This document shows positions 25,921 to 34,800 of a stretch of 36,113 nt of DNA, one piece after another (the first letter of the stretch is position 1; each line of letters opens with the position of its first letter). A program made the position numbers and the translations under genes. This DNA comes from Candidatus Zhuqueibacterota bacterium (GTDB taxonomy: Bacteria > Zhuqueibacterota > Zhuqueibacteria > Thermofontimicrobiales > Thiofontviventaceae). The notes beneath the pieces were generated by a model. It was not told the DNA's origin. It searched no databases and saw only the letters and a list, made by a program, of their open reading frames with translations. The DNA is taken from assembly GCA_016931935.1 (NCBI GenBank), contig JAFGDW010000147.1, positions 1-36,113 of the forward strand. The letters run 5' to 3'.

Positions 25921-26511
25921 TTATTGTATTTGAACCATACCGGCAAATCCGATAAACGCCATTGCCATAATTCCCGAAATAATGAGCGCAATCCCGGCGC
26001 CTTGCAGCGCCGGTGGAATTCGTTTTTCATTTAATCGCTGTCGGATGCCGGCCATTGATAGAATTGCCAGAGTCCAGCCCAGGCCACTACCAAGCCCAAA
26101 CATTACGCTTTGAATGAAGGAATAATTACGAATTACCATGAACAGGGAAACTCCGAGAATTGCACAATTTACGGTGATCAACGGCAGAAAGATGCCCAGA
26201 TTGATATAAAGCACTTCGGAAACACGTTCAATTACCATTTCAATGAGTTGAACTGCGGCTGCGATAACAATAATAAACGCGATATAGCGCAGATACTCGA
26301 TATGTAATGGTTCCAGAATGTAATCGAACACCACATAGTTTAAAGCTGAGGTGACCGTAAGTACAAACGTAACAGCAAGTCCCAGCCCCAGCGATGTTTT
26401 CACCTGGGATGATACGGATAAAAACGAACACATGCCCAGAAAATATGTCAACAGGATATTCCCTGTAAAAATCGATGCGAAAAAAATGACCCAGGGGGAT
26501 AAATGTTCCAT
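25921..26511 (-). CDS. nqrE: Na+-NQR subunit E
   Basis: A 196-residue inner-membrane subunit with six predicted helices. Family motifs include LGMCSFLSVS (C28), VKTSLGLGLAV, LPLITVNCAILG (C116) and GLGSGLGWTLAI. The two cysteines correspond to those that, with NqrD, coordinate an intramembrane [2Fe-2S] cluster. FLGMC and GSGxGW identify NqrE and not RnfA. The start has AAGGA seven bases upstream. It is separated from nqrD by 299 bases of repeat DNA, which holds a candidate promoter. Confidence 0.96.
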   Translation of the reverse strand: MEHLSPWVIFFASIFTGNILLTYFLGMCSFLSVSSQVKTSLGLGLAVTFVLTVTSALNYVVFDYILEPLHIEYLRYIAFIIVIAAAVQLIEMVIERVSEVLYINLGIFLPLITVNCAILGVSLFMVIRNYSFIQSVMFGLGSGLGWTLAILSMAGIRQRLNEKRIPPALQGAGIALIISGIMAMAFIGFAGMVQIQ

Positions 26512-26531
26512 GAGATGTCCTTCAGATTGTT

Positions 26532-26560
26532 ATTATAGTATTACGTATGAACTTTTGCCA
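26532..26560 (-). promoter_or_regulatory. Candidate promoter for nqrE-nqrF within a dispersed repeat
   Basis: On the minus strand a perfect TATAAT (26537-26532) is preceded, after 17 bases, by TGGCAA (26560-26555), a weak -35. The -10 lies in the conserved block of the dispersed repeat. A promoter here would rescue expression of nqrEF downstream of the insertion. Confidence 0.38.
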
Positions 26561-26735
26561 CTGTCAAGTTTCCAGATTGAAATAAGGAAAGATTGGACTT
26601 AGCAGTCTGTCTATCTTAACACAAAAATATAAGCAAACTGGACACGGCAATTTTGTGCAAAAATGTCAGATGAAAACGAAATAATCATTGCTAAACAAGA
26701 TGAAACGTGAAAGGTGAAATATCAAACGTAATAAA
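26533..26735. repeat. Dispersed three-block intergenic repeat, copy A
   Basis: Block 1 TTATAGTATTAC..ATGAAC.TTTGC (26533-26558), block 2 TTTTGTGCAAAA (26651-26662), block 3 beginning ACAAGATGAAACGTGAAAGG (26695-26735). All three recur in the same order and orientation at 35999-36112: block 1 matches 23/26, block 2 12/12, block 3 38/41. The intervals between blocks differ (92 versus 2 bases, and 32 versus 33). It has no reading frame of merit. Confidence 0.72.
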
Positions 26736-26754
26736 GACTAAAATTAGATTTTTT

Positions 26755-26809
26755 ACGTCTCACTTTTCATCCCGCTATTGGCGGGAACGTCTCACTTGCG
26801 CTTTAGCGC
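26755..26809. repeat. REP-like hairpin between 11-bp direct repeats
   Basis: ACGTCTCACTT occurs exactly at 26755-26765 and 26787-26797, flanking the hairpin CCCGC-TATTG-GCGGG (26771-26785). A second hairpin, GCGC-TTTA-GCGC (26798-26809), ends one base before the nqrD stop. The arrangement could be a small insertion with target duplication or slipped repetition. Confidence 0.55.
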
Positions 26810-26810
26810 G

Positions 26811-27452
26811 TTAGGAATTGTGTTGAATTTTGGTTGCTGCCAAATTGTTGGCGATCCAAATAAAAAGCGCCAGCATGAAAAAACCGCCCGGCGCCATTAT
26901 CATGAACGCCCATTGCACCCAGCCATCACTCACGCCGATGCTGTGCATCAATGGGTCCATTACCTGAAAACCGAAAATCGTTCCGAAGCCAAGCAGCTCA
27001 CGAATAAATGCAATCACCAGAATAATCCAGGTGTAGCCCAGCCCGGACATAATGCCATCGAAAAACGCCGGCCCTGGTTTGTTGGATGAGGCAAATGCCT
27101 CAAGCCGGCCCATGATGATGCAATTTGTGATGATCAGGCCAACATACGGCCCCAGCGCTTTGCTGATGTTGGGGACATATGCTTTCAAAACAATATCAAC
27201 AATCACCACAAAGCTGGCAATGACCAGGGTCTGCACCATCATACGTACACGATTCGGGATAATATTGCGCATTAATGAAATTGTAAGTGCCGAAAATGCC
27301 GTTACAAACGTTAGCCCTAGTCCCATGATTAATGTGTTAATGAATATATTGGTAACTGCCAGGGTTGAGCAGATGCCCAAAATCTGTACAGTCACGGGAT
27401 TGTTTTTCCAAAGATCATCTTTAATTATATCGTTTAATTTTGCCTGTGCCAT
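26811..27452 (-). CDS. nqrD: Na+-NQR subunit D
   Basis: A 213-residue inner-membrane subunit with about six helices. It has LGICSTLAVT (C28), LIITNCIIMGRLEAFA (C111), GIMSGLGYTWIILVIAFIRELLGFG in pieces (FIRELLGFG) and a final FIWIANNL. The two cysteines match those that share an intramembrane [2Fe-2S] cluster with NqrE. RNIIPNRVRMMVQ is diagnostic of NqrD over RnfE. The start lies 22 bases after nqrC, with GAGG as ribosome site. Confidence 0.96.
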   Translation of the reverse strand: MAQAKLNDIIKDDLWKNNPVTVQILGICSTLAVTNIFINTLIMGLGLTFVTAFSALTISLMRNIIPNRVRMMVQTLVIASFVVIVDIVLKAYVPNISKALGPYVGLIITNCIIMGRLEAFASSNKPGPAFFDGIMSGLGYTWIILVIAFIRELLGFGTIFGFQVMDPLMHSIGVSDGWVQWAFMIMAPGGFFMLALFIWIANNLAATKIQHNS

Positions 27453-27474
27453 AAATGCCTCAGTCGCAGAATTA

Positions 27475-28245
27475 TTAATTAGCTTGTGAAATTAATTCCC
27501 GAATATCATCGTGATGCGCCCGGATGGTTGTTACGTAGAATTTTAAATCTGAATTTACCATTTTCAGAACGCCGGTGACTGTTTGTGTCGCACCGGTAAT
27601 CGTCTGAAAGCTGTTTGTCTGGTCTTCTATATTTGATTTTTGCTTGCGTTGCACCATTATAATCGGAGCGTGAGCTCCGGTCAAAATTTTTGAAATATCC
27701 AGATTCCGGAAAAAATACTTAAATTCCTGCTCCAGAATGCGCGCGCCCAATCCGGGAGTTTCCACCTGTTCGGTGAAATCGATGCCAACCATGTGTTGCA
27801 ATGATGAATCAATCACAGCAAATGCAGTAATTGTACCCCACAATCCTTTACCTTTGAGCGGAAATCCATAAGCAATCGGATGATCATCGGACGAAATTTG
27901 CACGTCGATTATTATTGAATCGGTAACTCCCAACAAACTTCCTTCCAATAGTGATTTTTGTTCCTGTGAAAGCTGAAGTGTTACCGGACGAATATTTTGT
28001 TTCATCGCTTGAAGTACGGCGTCTTTATTCCAGGGGATATCATCGGTTGTATTGGTCAGTGACAAATTGCGGTCGGTAAATCCTTTCGGAAAAATATCGA
28101 ATGCATATAAAATGGACTTGTACCGATCCACCTGCAAATTCTGCTCGATCGCTGCACGCGTCACCTCATTGACAAATGCCAGCGCTGCGATAAATATTAC
28201 GGTGATTATGATCATGAATGTAATGGTATAAATGCCTTTTTTCAT
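27475..28245 (-). CDS. nqrC: Na+-NQR subunit C (FMN-binding)
   Basis: A 256-residue subunit with one N-terminal membrane helix (about residues 5-25) and a large periplasmic domain. The FMN is normally attached through a phosphoester to Thr of an SGAT motif; here TITGATQT puts it at T220. The upstream Asp of the usual D-x-x-(S/T)-G-A-T flavinylation signal is Gln here (Q-T-I-T-G-A-T). GLWGTITAFAVI and TPGLGARI are standard family segments. The flavin transferase ApbE that performs the attachment is not in the window. nqrC is separated from nqrB by the methyltransferase gene. Confidence 0.94.
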   Translation of the reverse strand: MKKGIYTITFMIIITVIFIAALAFVNEVTRAAIEQNLQVDRYKSILYAFDIFPKGFTDRNLSLTNTTDDIPWNKDAVLQAMKQNIRPVTLQLSQEQKSLLEGSLLGVTDSIIIDVQISSDDHPIAYGFPLKGKGLWGTITAFAVIDSSLQHMVGIDFTEQVETPGLGARILEQEFKYFFRNLDISKILTGAHAPIIMVQRKQKSNIEDQTNSFQTITGATQTVTGVLKMVNSDLKFYVTTIRAHHDDIRELISQAN

Positions 28246-28373
28246 GGCGAAATTTCCATTTTAACTAAAATATCGAATTTTACAGACGACATGACATGCC
28301 GAAGATAATATATACAGCTTCAATACATGTACAATTGGTTTGATCACATCGTTATTATCTCAATGACAATTTC

Positions 28374-29216
28374 TTATGAAGACTTTTTTGCGATGATCGC
28401 GATTTCTTTACTGTCCGATTTTAATTGGGAACCAGCTAAATCTGAATATAAATATTCGATGTCAAAATTATTTTCTTTGAATTCTGCTATCAGAGATTCG
28501 GTACTGAAATATTGCAACCAATTGTAAACGACTCGCGTTTTGCTTTTCTCAACTATCGTAAACTTGTCGAGAATTACTTTTTCATCGTCGTATTTGAATG
28601 TGTTCAAAAAGCCATAATATTTTTCCGGCGACCAAAATCCATCGAGCAAATCGACTTCATACATCGCCTGCTCAGTACTCTGATTAAATGATTCAAGTGA
28701 GTAAACATCGAGTAAAATAGCGCCGTTTGGTTTTAAAAGTTTATGAAATTTTTGCAGCAACGTTTTCCGCTGTGTGGGACTCAATGCACAAAAATCGCAC
28801 ATTATCATTATAATTAAATCAAATTTTTTATCGGTTTTAAATGTAAGATAATTATGCAACACATAATCAATTTCTAAATTCTTTTCCCTGGCTACATTCT
28901 TTGCATAATTAATTGAGCGTTCCGAGAAATCTATCCCTGTTACGTTCGCGCCTTGTTCGCCAAAAAGAGTTGTATATAGACCGGGTCCACAACCAAAGTC
29001 AATAATATTAGTTTTATCTCCGAGGTTGAAATAAGACGAAATCCAGTTTACGGATTCAATAATAAATTTTCTATTTCGGGATGATACATCAATTGTTTCA
29101 TTCAAATGAAACTCCAGCATTTTGGCTGACGTGTGTTCATTTGTCCATAACTCATCCGCTGTATAATATTGAAATGGTTCGGGACGTGTATTTATTTGTT
29201 CTAATGTTGAAAACAT
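28374..29216 (-). CDS. Class I SAM-dependent methyltransferase
   Basis: A 280-residue soluble methyltransferase. Motif I is IIDFGCGPGLYTTLFG (near residue 66), the acidic ribose-binding loop is GIDFSERSI (near 90), and motif II/IV has FDLIIMIMCDFCAL (near 130) and GAILLDVYSLES (near 166). The C-terminal half (FWSPEKYYGFLNTF, VVYNWLQYFSTESLI) is seen in MerR/UbiE-like small-molecule methyltransferases; substrate unknown. It lies between nqrB and nqrC with gaps of 123 and 128 bases, unlike the tight spacing elsewhere in the operon, and is visibly more AT-rich than its neighbours. I read it as an insertion into the nqr operon. It has a weak ribosome site. Confidence 0.88.
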   Translation of the reverse strand: MFSTLEQINTRPEPFQYYTADELWTNEHTSAKMLEFHLNETIDVSSRNRKFIIESVNWISSYFNLGDKTNIIDFGCGPGLYTTLFGEQGANVTGIDFSERSINYAKNVAREKNLEIDYVLHNYLTFKTDKKFDLIIMIMCDFCALSPTQRKTLLQKFHKLLKPNGAILLDVYSLESFNQSTEQAMYEVDLLDGFWSPEKYYGFLNTFKYDDEKVILDKFTIVEKSKTRVVYNWLQYFSTESLIAEFKENNFDIEYLYSDLAGSQLKSDSKEIAIIAKKSS

Positions 29217-29339
29217 GGAAGTACTTTCACTGTTGTATTTCAGATAATCTTATTCGAACTCGGTCTCTGTCATTCGGAAAAATGATACGATACTATTTTA
29301 CTTTAAATAAACCTGAATTTTTATAATGAACAATTCTTG

Positions 29340-30362
29340 CTAATTAGCCTGACTTGGCTTTTTTGATTGCCGTACATTATTTACCGCATAATCGATAATC
29401 GGCCCAAACATGTTAGCCAGCAATATTGCGAACATTACGCCGCCTGCAAATAGGGAAAATGTACGGATCAGCACAGTTAGCATGCCGGCGAGAATGCCAT
29501 ATATCCAGCGTCCGATATCCGTTCGGGCAGCGGAAATTGGATCGGTGATCATATAAAATCCACCGAACAGCACGCCACCAGCGAGCAGGGCAAATAATGG
29601 ATCGGCAGCTTTTTCCGGTACCGCCAGGTATAAGGCTGTTTGCATAATCAGAAATCCACTGAAGAAGCTGACAACCAGCCGCCAGTTTGCCGCCTTTTTG
29701 TAGATAATATAAATTCCACCAATCATAATTAAGAGCGCTGACGTTTCACCGATGGAACCACCTCCGATGCGCGTCAATTCGCCCAACTTCTCGAATTGGC
29801 CGAAAATATTTCCCAGAAACAATTGCAAGTAACCTGGCAACGAAGTTGCACCATCCCGGAACGCGCTAAGCGGAGTTGCGGATGTAATTGTCGCAATTGA
29901 ATCATCCATTGGCAGGAAATGCCAGTGCACAAAACCGCCGGGAAATTGTGAAAAATCAGCCGCCGGGAGCCACATAGTGGTCATGTGCATCGGAAATGTA
30001 ATGTACACAAAACCACGGCCGACCAGTGCCGGATTGAATACATTGTTGCCGAATCCGCCGAACGCCATTTTGCCAAATGTGATGCCAAAAATAGCTCCCA
30101 AAATCACCATATAAAACGGTAATGTTGGTGGTAATGTGAGGCCGTACAATACGGCTGTCACAAAAACAGCTTCACTCACTTTTCCCTTTTTACCGCGAAC
30201 GAACAACCATTCAGTCGACACACAGGTAATTACGGAAATGAGTACAATCGCCAGGCTGATCCAACCAAAAAAATAAATCGCGCCGATGATTACCGGGAAA
30301 AGGGAATAAACCACCGTACGCATAACTTTCTGTTTTTGAAATTCTATCGTAAACGCTGTCAT
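29340..30362 (-). CDS. nqrB: Na+-NQR subunit B, short form
   Basis: A 340-residue membrane subunit with about ten helices, carrying covalent FMN and riboflavin in characterised enzymes. NqrB signatures include FVTAVLYGLTLPPTLPFY, FGGFGNNVFNPALVGRGF (with G102-G103), GGSIGETSALLIMIGG near 201 and TDPISAARTDIGRWIYGI near 266. The SGAT-type flavinylation site is ITSATPL with T163; the conserved Asp at position -6 is Ala157. The protein begins directly at the first helix, so it lacks about 40-50 N-terminal residues of Vibrio NqrB (415 residues), the part that reaches NqrA. Its ATG overlaps the stop of the flavodiiron gene by one base (TAATG). It is the first nqr gene; no nqrA precedes it. Confidence 0.94.
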   Translation of the reverse strand: MTAFTIEFQKQKVMRTVVYSLFPVIIGAIYFFGWISLAIVLISVITCVSTEWLFVRGKKGKVSEAVFVTAVLYGLTLPPTLPFYMVILGAIFGITFGKMAFGGFGNNVFNPALVGRGFVYITFPMHMTTMWLPAADFSQFPGGFVHWHFLPMDDSIATITSATPLSAFRDGATSLPGYLQLFLGNIFGQFEKLGELTRIGGGSIGETSALLIMIGGIYIIYKKAANWRLVVSFFSGFLIMQTALYLAVPEKAADPLFALLAGGVLFGGFYMITDPISAARTDIGRWIYGILAGMLTVLIRTFSLFAGGVMFAILLANMFGPIIDYAVNNVRQSKKPSQAN

Positions 30363-31531
30363 TAATCACCTAATATTTTAGTCCGGAGATTCGATTCAAT
30401 CTGTTTTAATGTCTGTGTTTCCGGAATATATTGAACCTTTACCAGTGGAAGCATGTCGAATCCGCAATCCTGGAGAACACCATCAATTTGATCGATACTC
30501 TGACCACCCCATCCGTATGAGCCAAACGCCATCCCGATCCGGTTTTGCGGAGCCAGGCCTTTTAGATATGTCAGAAATCCAGCCACTGTTGGGAGCATAT
30601 TATTGTTTAATGTTGGGGAACCCACACAGATGTATTTCGCAGTTAAGGTTTCGGTCATAATATCGGAAATATGATTTTTTTGCAAATGAAACATACTTGT
30701 GCGTATATGCGAAGTTTCAAATCCAAACCGAAGTGCATCAGCAATTTGTGCAGTCGAACCCCACATCGAATCATATATTATCAGCGCCCGTGATTCAGTT
30801 TCATTGGCTGACCATTGATGGTAGGCGGTCAAAATCTCCTTTAAATGTTTTCTCCAGATAATTCCGTGACTGGGCGCGACAATATCAATAGCCAATTCTG
30901 CAACTGCATCCAATGCCTTTTTTACGATGGTACCGTACGGTAATACAATATTGGCGTAATATTTTCGCGCCTCATCCATTATTGTTGTAAAGGGATATTC
31001 ATCATCAAATCGTTCACTCGAAGCTATGTGCTGCCCGAATGCATCGTTGGAAAACAGCAAATGTTCTTTTTCCAGATAGCACACCATACTATCGGGCCAG
31101 TGAACCATTGGCGTCAGCACAAATTTTAATTGATATTTCCCCAGCGATATTTCTTCACCCGATTTTACTATTCTTGTGTTCCAGTCTGTCCGGTAGTGTT
31201 TTTGTAATCCTTTGGCGCCCTGAGGTGATGTTAGTATGGTAGCGGTTGGCGCCAGTTTCATAATGGCCGGCAATGCGCCGGAATGGTCCATTTCCACGTG
31301 ATTACAGACGATATACTTAATGTCAGCAGGATCAACAACAGACTTGATTCGCTCAATCATTTCATGAGAGAATGGCGCTTTTACCGTATCGATGAGTGTG
31401 ATATTTTCGTCTTGAATGAGATAGGAATTATAGGACGAGCCACGTTGTGTTAAATAACCGTGGAAATTACGTAAATCCCAGTCGACGACCCCCACCCAAT
31501 ATATGAATTCTTTCAGTAAAATTGGTTCCAT
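30362..31531 (-). CDS. fprA: Flavodiiron protein (A-type flavoprotein, O2/NO reductase)
   Basis: A 389-residue class A flavodiiron protein. The N-terminal metallo-beta-lactamase-like domain (1-245) has all diiron ligands: H78-x-E80-x-D82 (followed by H83), H144, D163 and H222. The C-terminal flavodoxin domain (248-389) has IIYDSMWGSTAQIAD for FMN phosphate. Class A enzymes of anaerobes reduce O2 to water or NO to N2O, normally fed by rubredoxin or F420. No rubredoxin or NADH domain is fused. It occupies the place that nqrA has in canonical operons and is coupled to nqrB by TAATG, so the two are made together. The ATG is 8-10 bases after GGAAAACC. A -10-like TATACT occurs near 31570 without a good -35. 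Confidence 0.95.
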   Translation of the reverse strand: MEPILLKEFIYWVGVVDWDLRNFHGYLTQRGSSYNSYLIQDENITLIDTVKAPFSHEMIERIKSVVDPADIKYIVCNHVEMDHSGALPAIMKLAPTATILTSPQGAKGLQKHYRTDWNTRIVKSGEEISLGKYQLKFVLTPMVHWPDSMVCYLEKEHLLFSNDAFGQHIASSERFDDEYPFTTIMDEARKYYANIVLPYGTIVKKALDAVAELAIDIVAPSHGIIWRKHLKEILTAYHQWSANETESRALIIYDSMWGSTAQIADALRFGFETSHIRTSMFHLQKNHISDIMTETLTAKYICVGSPTLNNNMLPTVAGFLTYLKGLAPQNRIGMAFGSYGWGGQSIDQIDGVLQDCGFDMLPLVKVQYIPETQTLKQIESNLRTKILGD

Positions 31532-31796
31532 GTCCGGTTTTCCGTTCCTGTATCAATTCGGTTAGTATAATTTTGTGAAAATAACAATGATGTCTCAATC
31601 AGTTAATATTGCTGAGTGAACATCAAGAAGAAGTGTTCTGACTGAATATAGACAAACTTAAACTTTGACTTTAGTAAAATGTTTCTTCGTTTTTAATGAA
31701 ATGAATGTCAGGGAGTGTTGAAGATTGCTTAAATATAATTGATTAAATGGGTAAAATCAAGGGATTTTTGGGAGATAGTATGTGTTGTTAAAAGAT

Positions 31797-31822
31797 AAGC
31801 CGCAGCATTAATACTACGGCTT
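31797..31822 (-). terminator. Terminator-like hairpin after the PKD protein gene
   Basis: AAGCCGCAG (31797-31805) pairs with CTACGGCTT (31814-31822), eight of nine positions, with an eight-base loop. It lies 26 bases past the stop of the large secreted-protein gene. The T-run on the minus side is interrupted (TTATCTTTT). The rest of 31532-31796 is AT-rich and shows no gene. Confidence 0.55.
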
Positions 31823-31848
31823 TTCCATGAGAGATTTTTTTGTAAATC

Positions 31849-34800
31849 TTATTGTAAAATCATCATTTTCTGATTAAATACCTGATTATCAACAAGCATC
31901 CGACACAGATAAATACCACCGGCGACCTGTCTTCCCACTGCATCACGACCGTCCCAGGATATTTGGTGAACGCCTGCGCGTTCGAACTCTGTTTTCAGAA
32001 CGCGTACTTGCTGACCGAGCGTGTTAAAGATGACCAGTTGCACATCCGCATCTTTCTTAAGATGATAAGTGATATGGGTTTGACTGTTGCTTGCCGAAAA
32101 TGGATTCGGATGATTCGGTAGCAATGCAAATTTATCGGGCGTTTCGGCGTCGGCTTGATCTTCCACCGCAATCCAACTTCCGGTTGCAACATGAATAACT
32201 CCGACTTCATTGCTTTCGGCGAAGAGCGCATCCTTGGAAAACGCATACACTTTCCAGTAATAGGTGCCTGCTTCGACTCTTTCTCTGATTTTCGGCAATG
32301 TCAATGATGTTTCATCTGTTATAATTGGAGTTGTAAAAAGTTTGCTTGCATCCTGGAAATTAGGATCGCTACTTAAATAGAATTGATATTGTGGCGATTC
32401 GGCTTCATCCGGATCAACGGATTCTTCCCAACTGAACTCGGCATTTTCCGGCCAGAAAAAGAAGGTGACTTCGGGATCATGCAAAGAAAACGGCTTTGGC
32501 GCGTCTTTCACGCTAACAACGGTTATTGCCCAGTCGGCTTCGTCAAATCCACCGGCGTCATCAGTGACTCGCAGTTTTACTGTTTCAGCGCCGTTCCAAT
32601 CCTGTTTGGCGCTAATATCCATCGTCTGACTGGAATTGTTGATTGTCCAGGTAATATTTGTATTGTTACGAATTTCAAACGTCAACGCCGCTGGTCCGGT
32701 ATCGGGATCGGTCACTTTTTCCAGAAGTGTCGCCAACGGCATGCTATATGTTTCGTCTTCATTAAACGAAATTGCATCGACCGGTGCCAGGGTTGGTTCA
32801 ACATTATTCAATCGGACAGTAAATGCTACTGTTGTATTATCGGTGATTCCCCGTGGATTGGTAGCAACAAACGTAATGTTTTCAGTGCCCAGCCAGTCAG
32901 GATTCAACGGGGCTACAGTTGCAGCACGTGAGGCGATATTTACGGAAAGATTGACATTTCCCTGATATGTCCAGGTAATTTGGTTGTCCGGGAAGTCGAG
33001 ATCTGTCACATAATTGTCAAGCTGGATTTGTGAGAACGCAGTTCCTTGATTTACGGATTGATCAGGGATATCATCGACTCGTAGGGAATCAAGATATTGC
33101 TGTTCATGACGGACAGTGACTGACCATGTCGTTTCATCCGTACCACCGGAACCATCAGAAACACGAACTGTCAGAACCTCTGTTCCATTCCACCCGAATT
33201 GTGGATAGATGAAATATTTTTTTGCGATGATATCAACAAGCCAGGTCAAATGATTATTGTTCCGGATTTCAAATTGCAAATCAGCAGGAACGTTGTCGAC
33301 ATCCGTTACAAATTTTGCAAAGTAGGTGTTGGAGACAATCAAAGTGTCGTCTTCCATGAATGATGTATCTGGTATTGCGCTGAAGACTGGAGCATCATTC
33401 ACCGGATTGACAGTAAATGTCACAGCCGTACTATCTACCAACTGATCCGGATCCTTCACGATTAGCGTTAATATTTCTGAACCGTTCCAGTCCGGATTTA
33501 CGGGTGAAACAGATAAAACACGATTGGCAATTGAAGCTGCCAGGTTCACGGCGCCTTTTACTGACCAGGTGAGTTGATTATCAGCATTATTCGGATCGGA
33601 TCCATAGTTGTCTAATTGAATTGCCGTAAATGATTGGCCCTCGTTTACTGTCTGATTGGCGATGGTGGATATTTGCGGTGCATTATTGTATGTTGTAATT
33701 GTGGCAGTATCAGTGCCCTGTCCTCCATCATCGTCGGTAACGCGAAGGGATACTGTATGTTGTCCGATGCTTGTAAAAACTGCGTTGACCGTTTTACCAC
33801 TTTTTTCGAACGAACCATTATTATCAAGGTCCCATTCATATGTATGTGTATCAGCGGTGCCGGCATCCGTAACATCACCGGTAACCGGAATATTCATATT
33901 AATATTGCCACTATACGGGCCGCCGGCTTCCGCAACCGGATTTACATTGTTCACCGTGACAGATACATTGTCCGTCGCAGTGCCCCCGTCATCATCGGTT
34001 ACGGTTACGACGACATTATACGTCCCATTATCAGCAAAAGTGTGGGAAACACTCAGTCCCGATGCTGCTGTTGAACCATCATTAAAATTCCAGGAAGCAG
34101 TGTGAGTGTCTGCAGTTCCCGGATCGGTAACTGTGACTGTAAATGAAATGGCAGCTCCTTCGTTACCGGTTTTGGCATCACCGGCATCAGCAACCGGATT
34201 GGCATTCGTGACGGTTACTATTGCAGTCGCCATGTCTTTTAAGCCCATCGTGTTTGTACAGCGCAGCAACACTTCACCGGAATAGTCATCAGTAAATGCG
34301 TGGGTAATGGTCGGCGTTGCTGTCGACTGATCGAATGTGCCATCATTATTCCAATCCCATTCATAGGTTGAAATGCCAACATTATCGGTTGAACCGGAAG
34401 CATCAAATGAAATAGCTGTTCCTTCGACACCGGTGTACGGACCGCCAGCATCTGCTTCAGGTGGAACAGGAGGCTGAACTTCCAGCATTCGCATTTCAAC
34501 CGGGCCGGAACCATAGGGAATAACCAGGTAAAATTTGTAACCATTTGCACGAATATAATGTTTGTTTCGGCCTTCGGAACCGCCACCAGTACTGGCTAAT
34601 TTTGTTTTATCACCCCATGTTTCACCATAATCATCGGAAAGTCGAGCGAATAATTCGCCGCCATCAGTAGTTAAATATGCGGCTACGACATACTTACCAT
34701 CCGGACTGGCTGCAATCGAACCGATACCCAAATCATGATGCCAACTGGATAGTTCATAAGAGTCGGTAACAGCGACATCTGTTACTTTAGTACCATTGAC

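Noticed and set aside
24794..30362. Reading the redox operon as Rnf
   Set aside because: NqrF has the plant-type [2Fe-2S] plus FAD/NAD domains, NqrE has FLGMC and GSGLGW, and NqrD has RNIIPNRVRMMVQ. No RnfB or RnfC is present.
32383..32965. Plus-strand open frames of 182 and 109 codons
   Set aside because: They run antisense to the PKD/cadherin-like gene, whose reading frame has clear domains; their translations show no family motif and are mirror frames of repetitive coding DNA.
33634..34105. Plus-strand frames of 146 and 149 codons
   Set aside because: Antisense to PKD repeats of the large secreted protein; low-complexity translations with no motif and no ribosome site.
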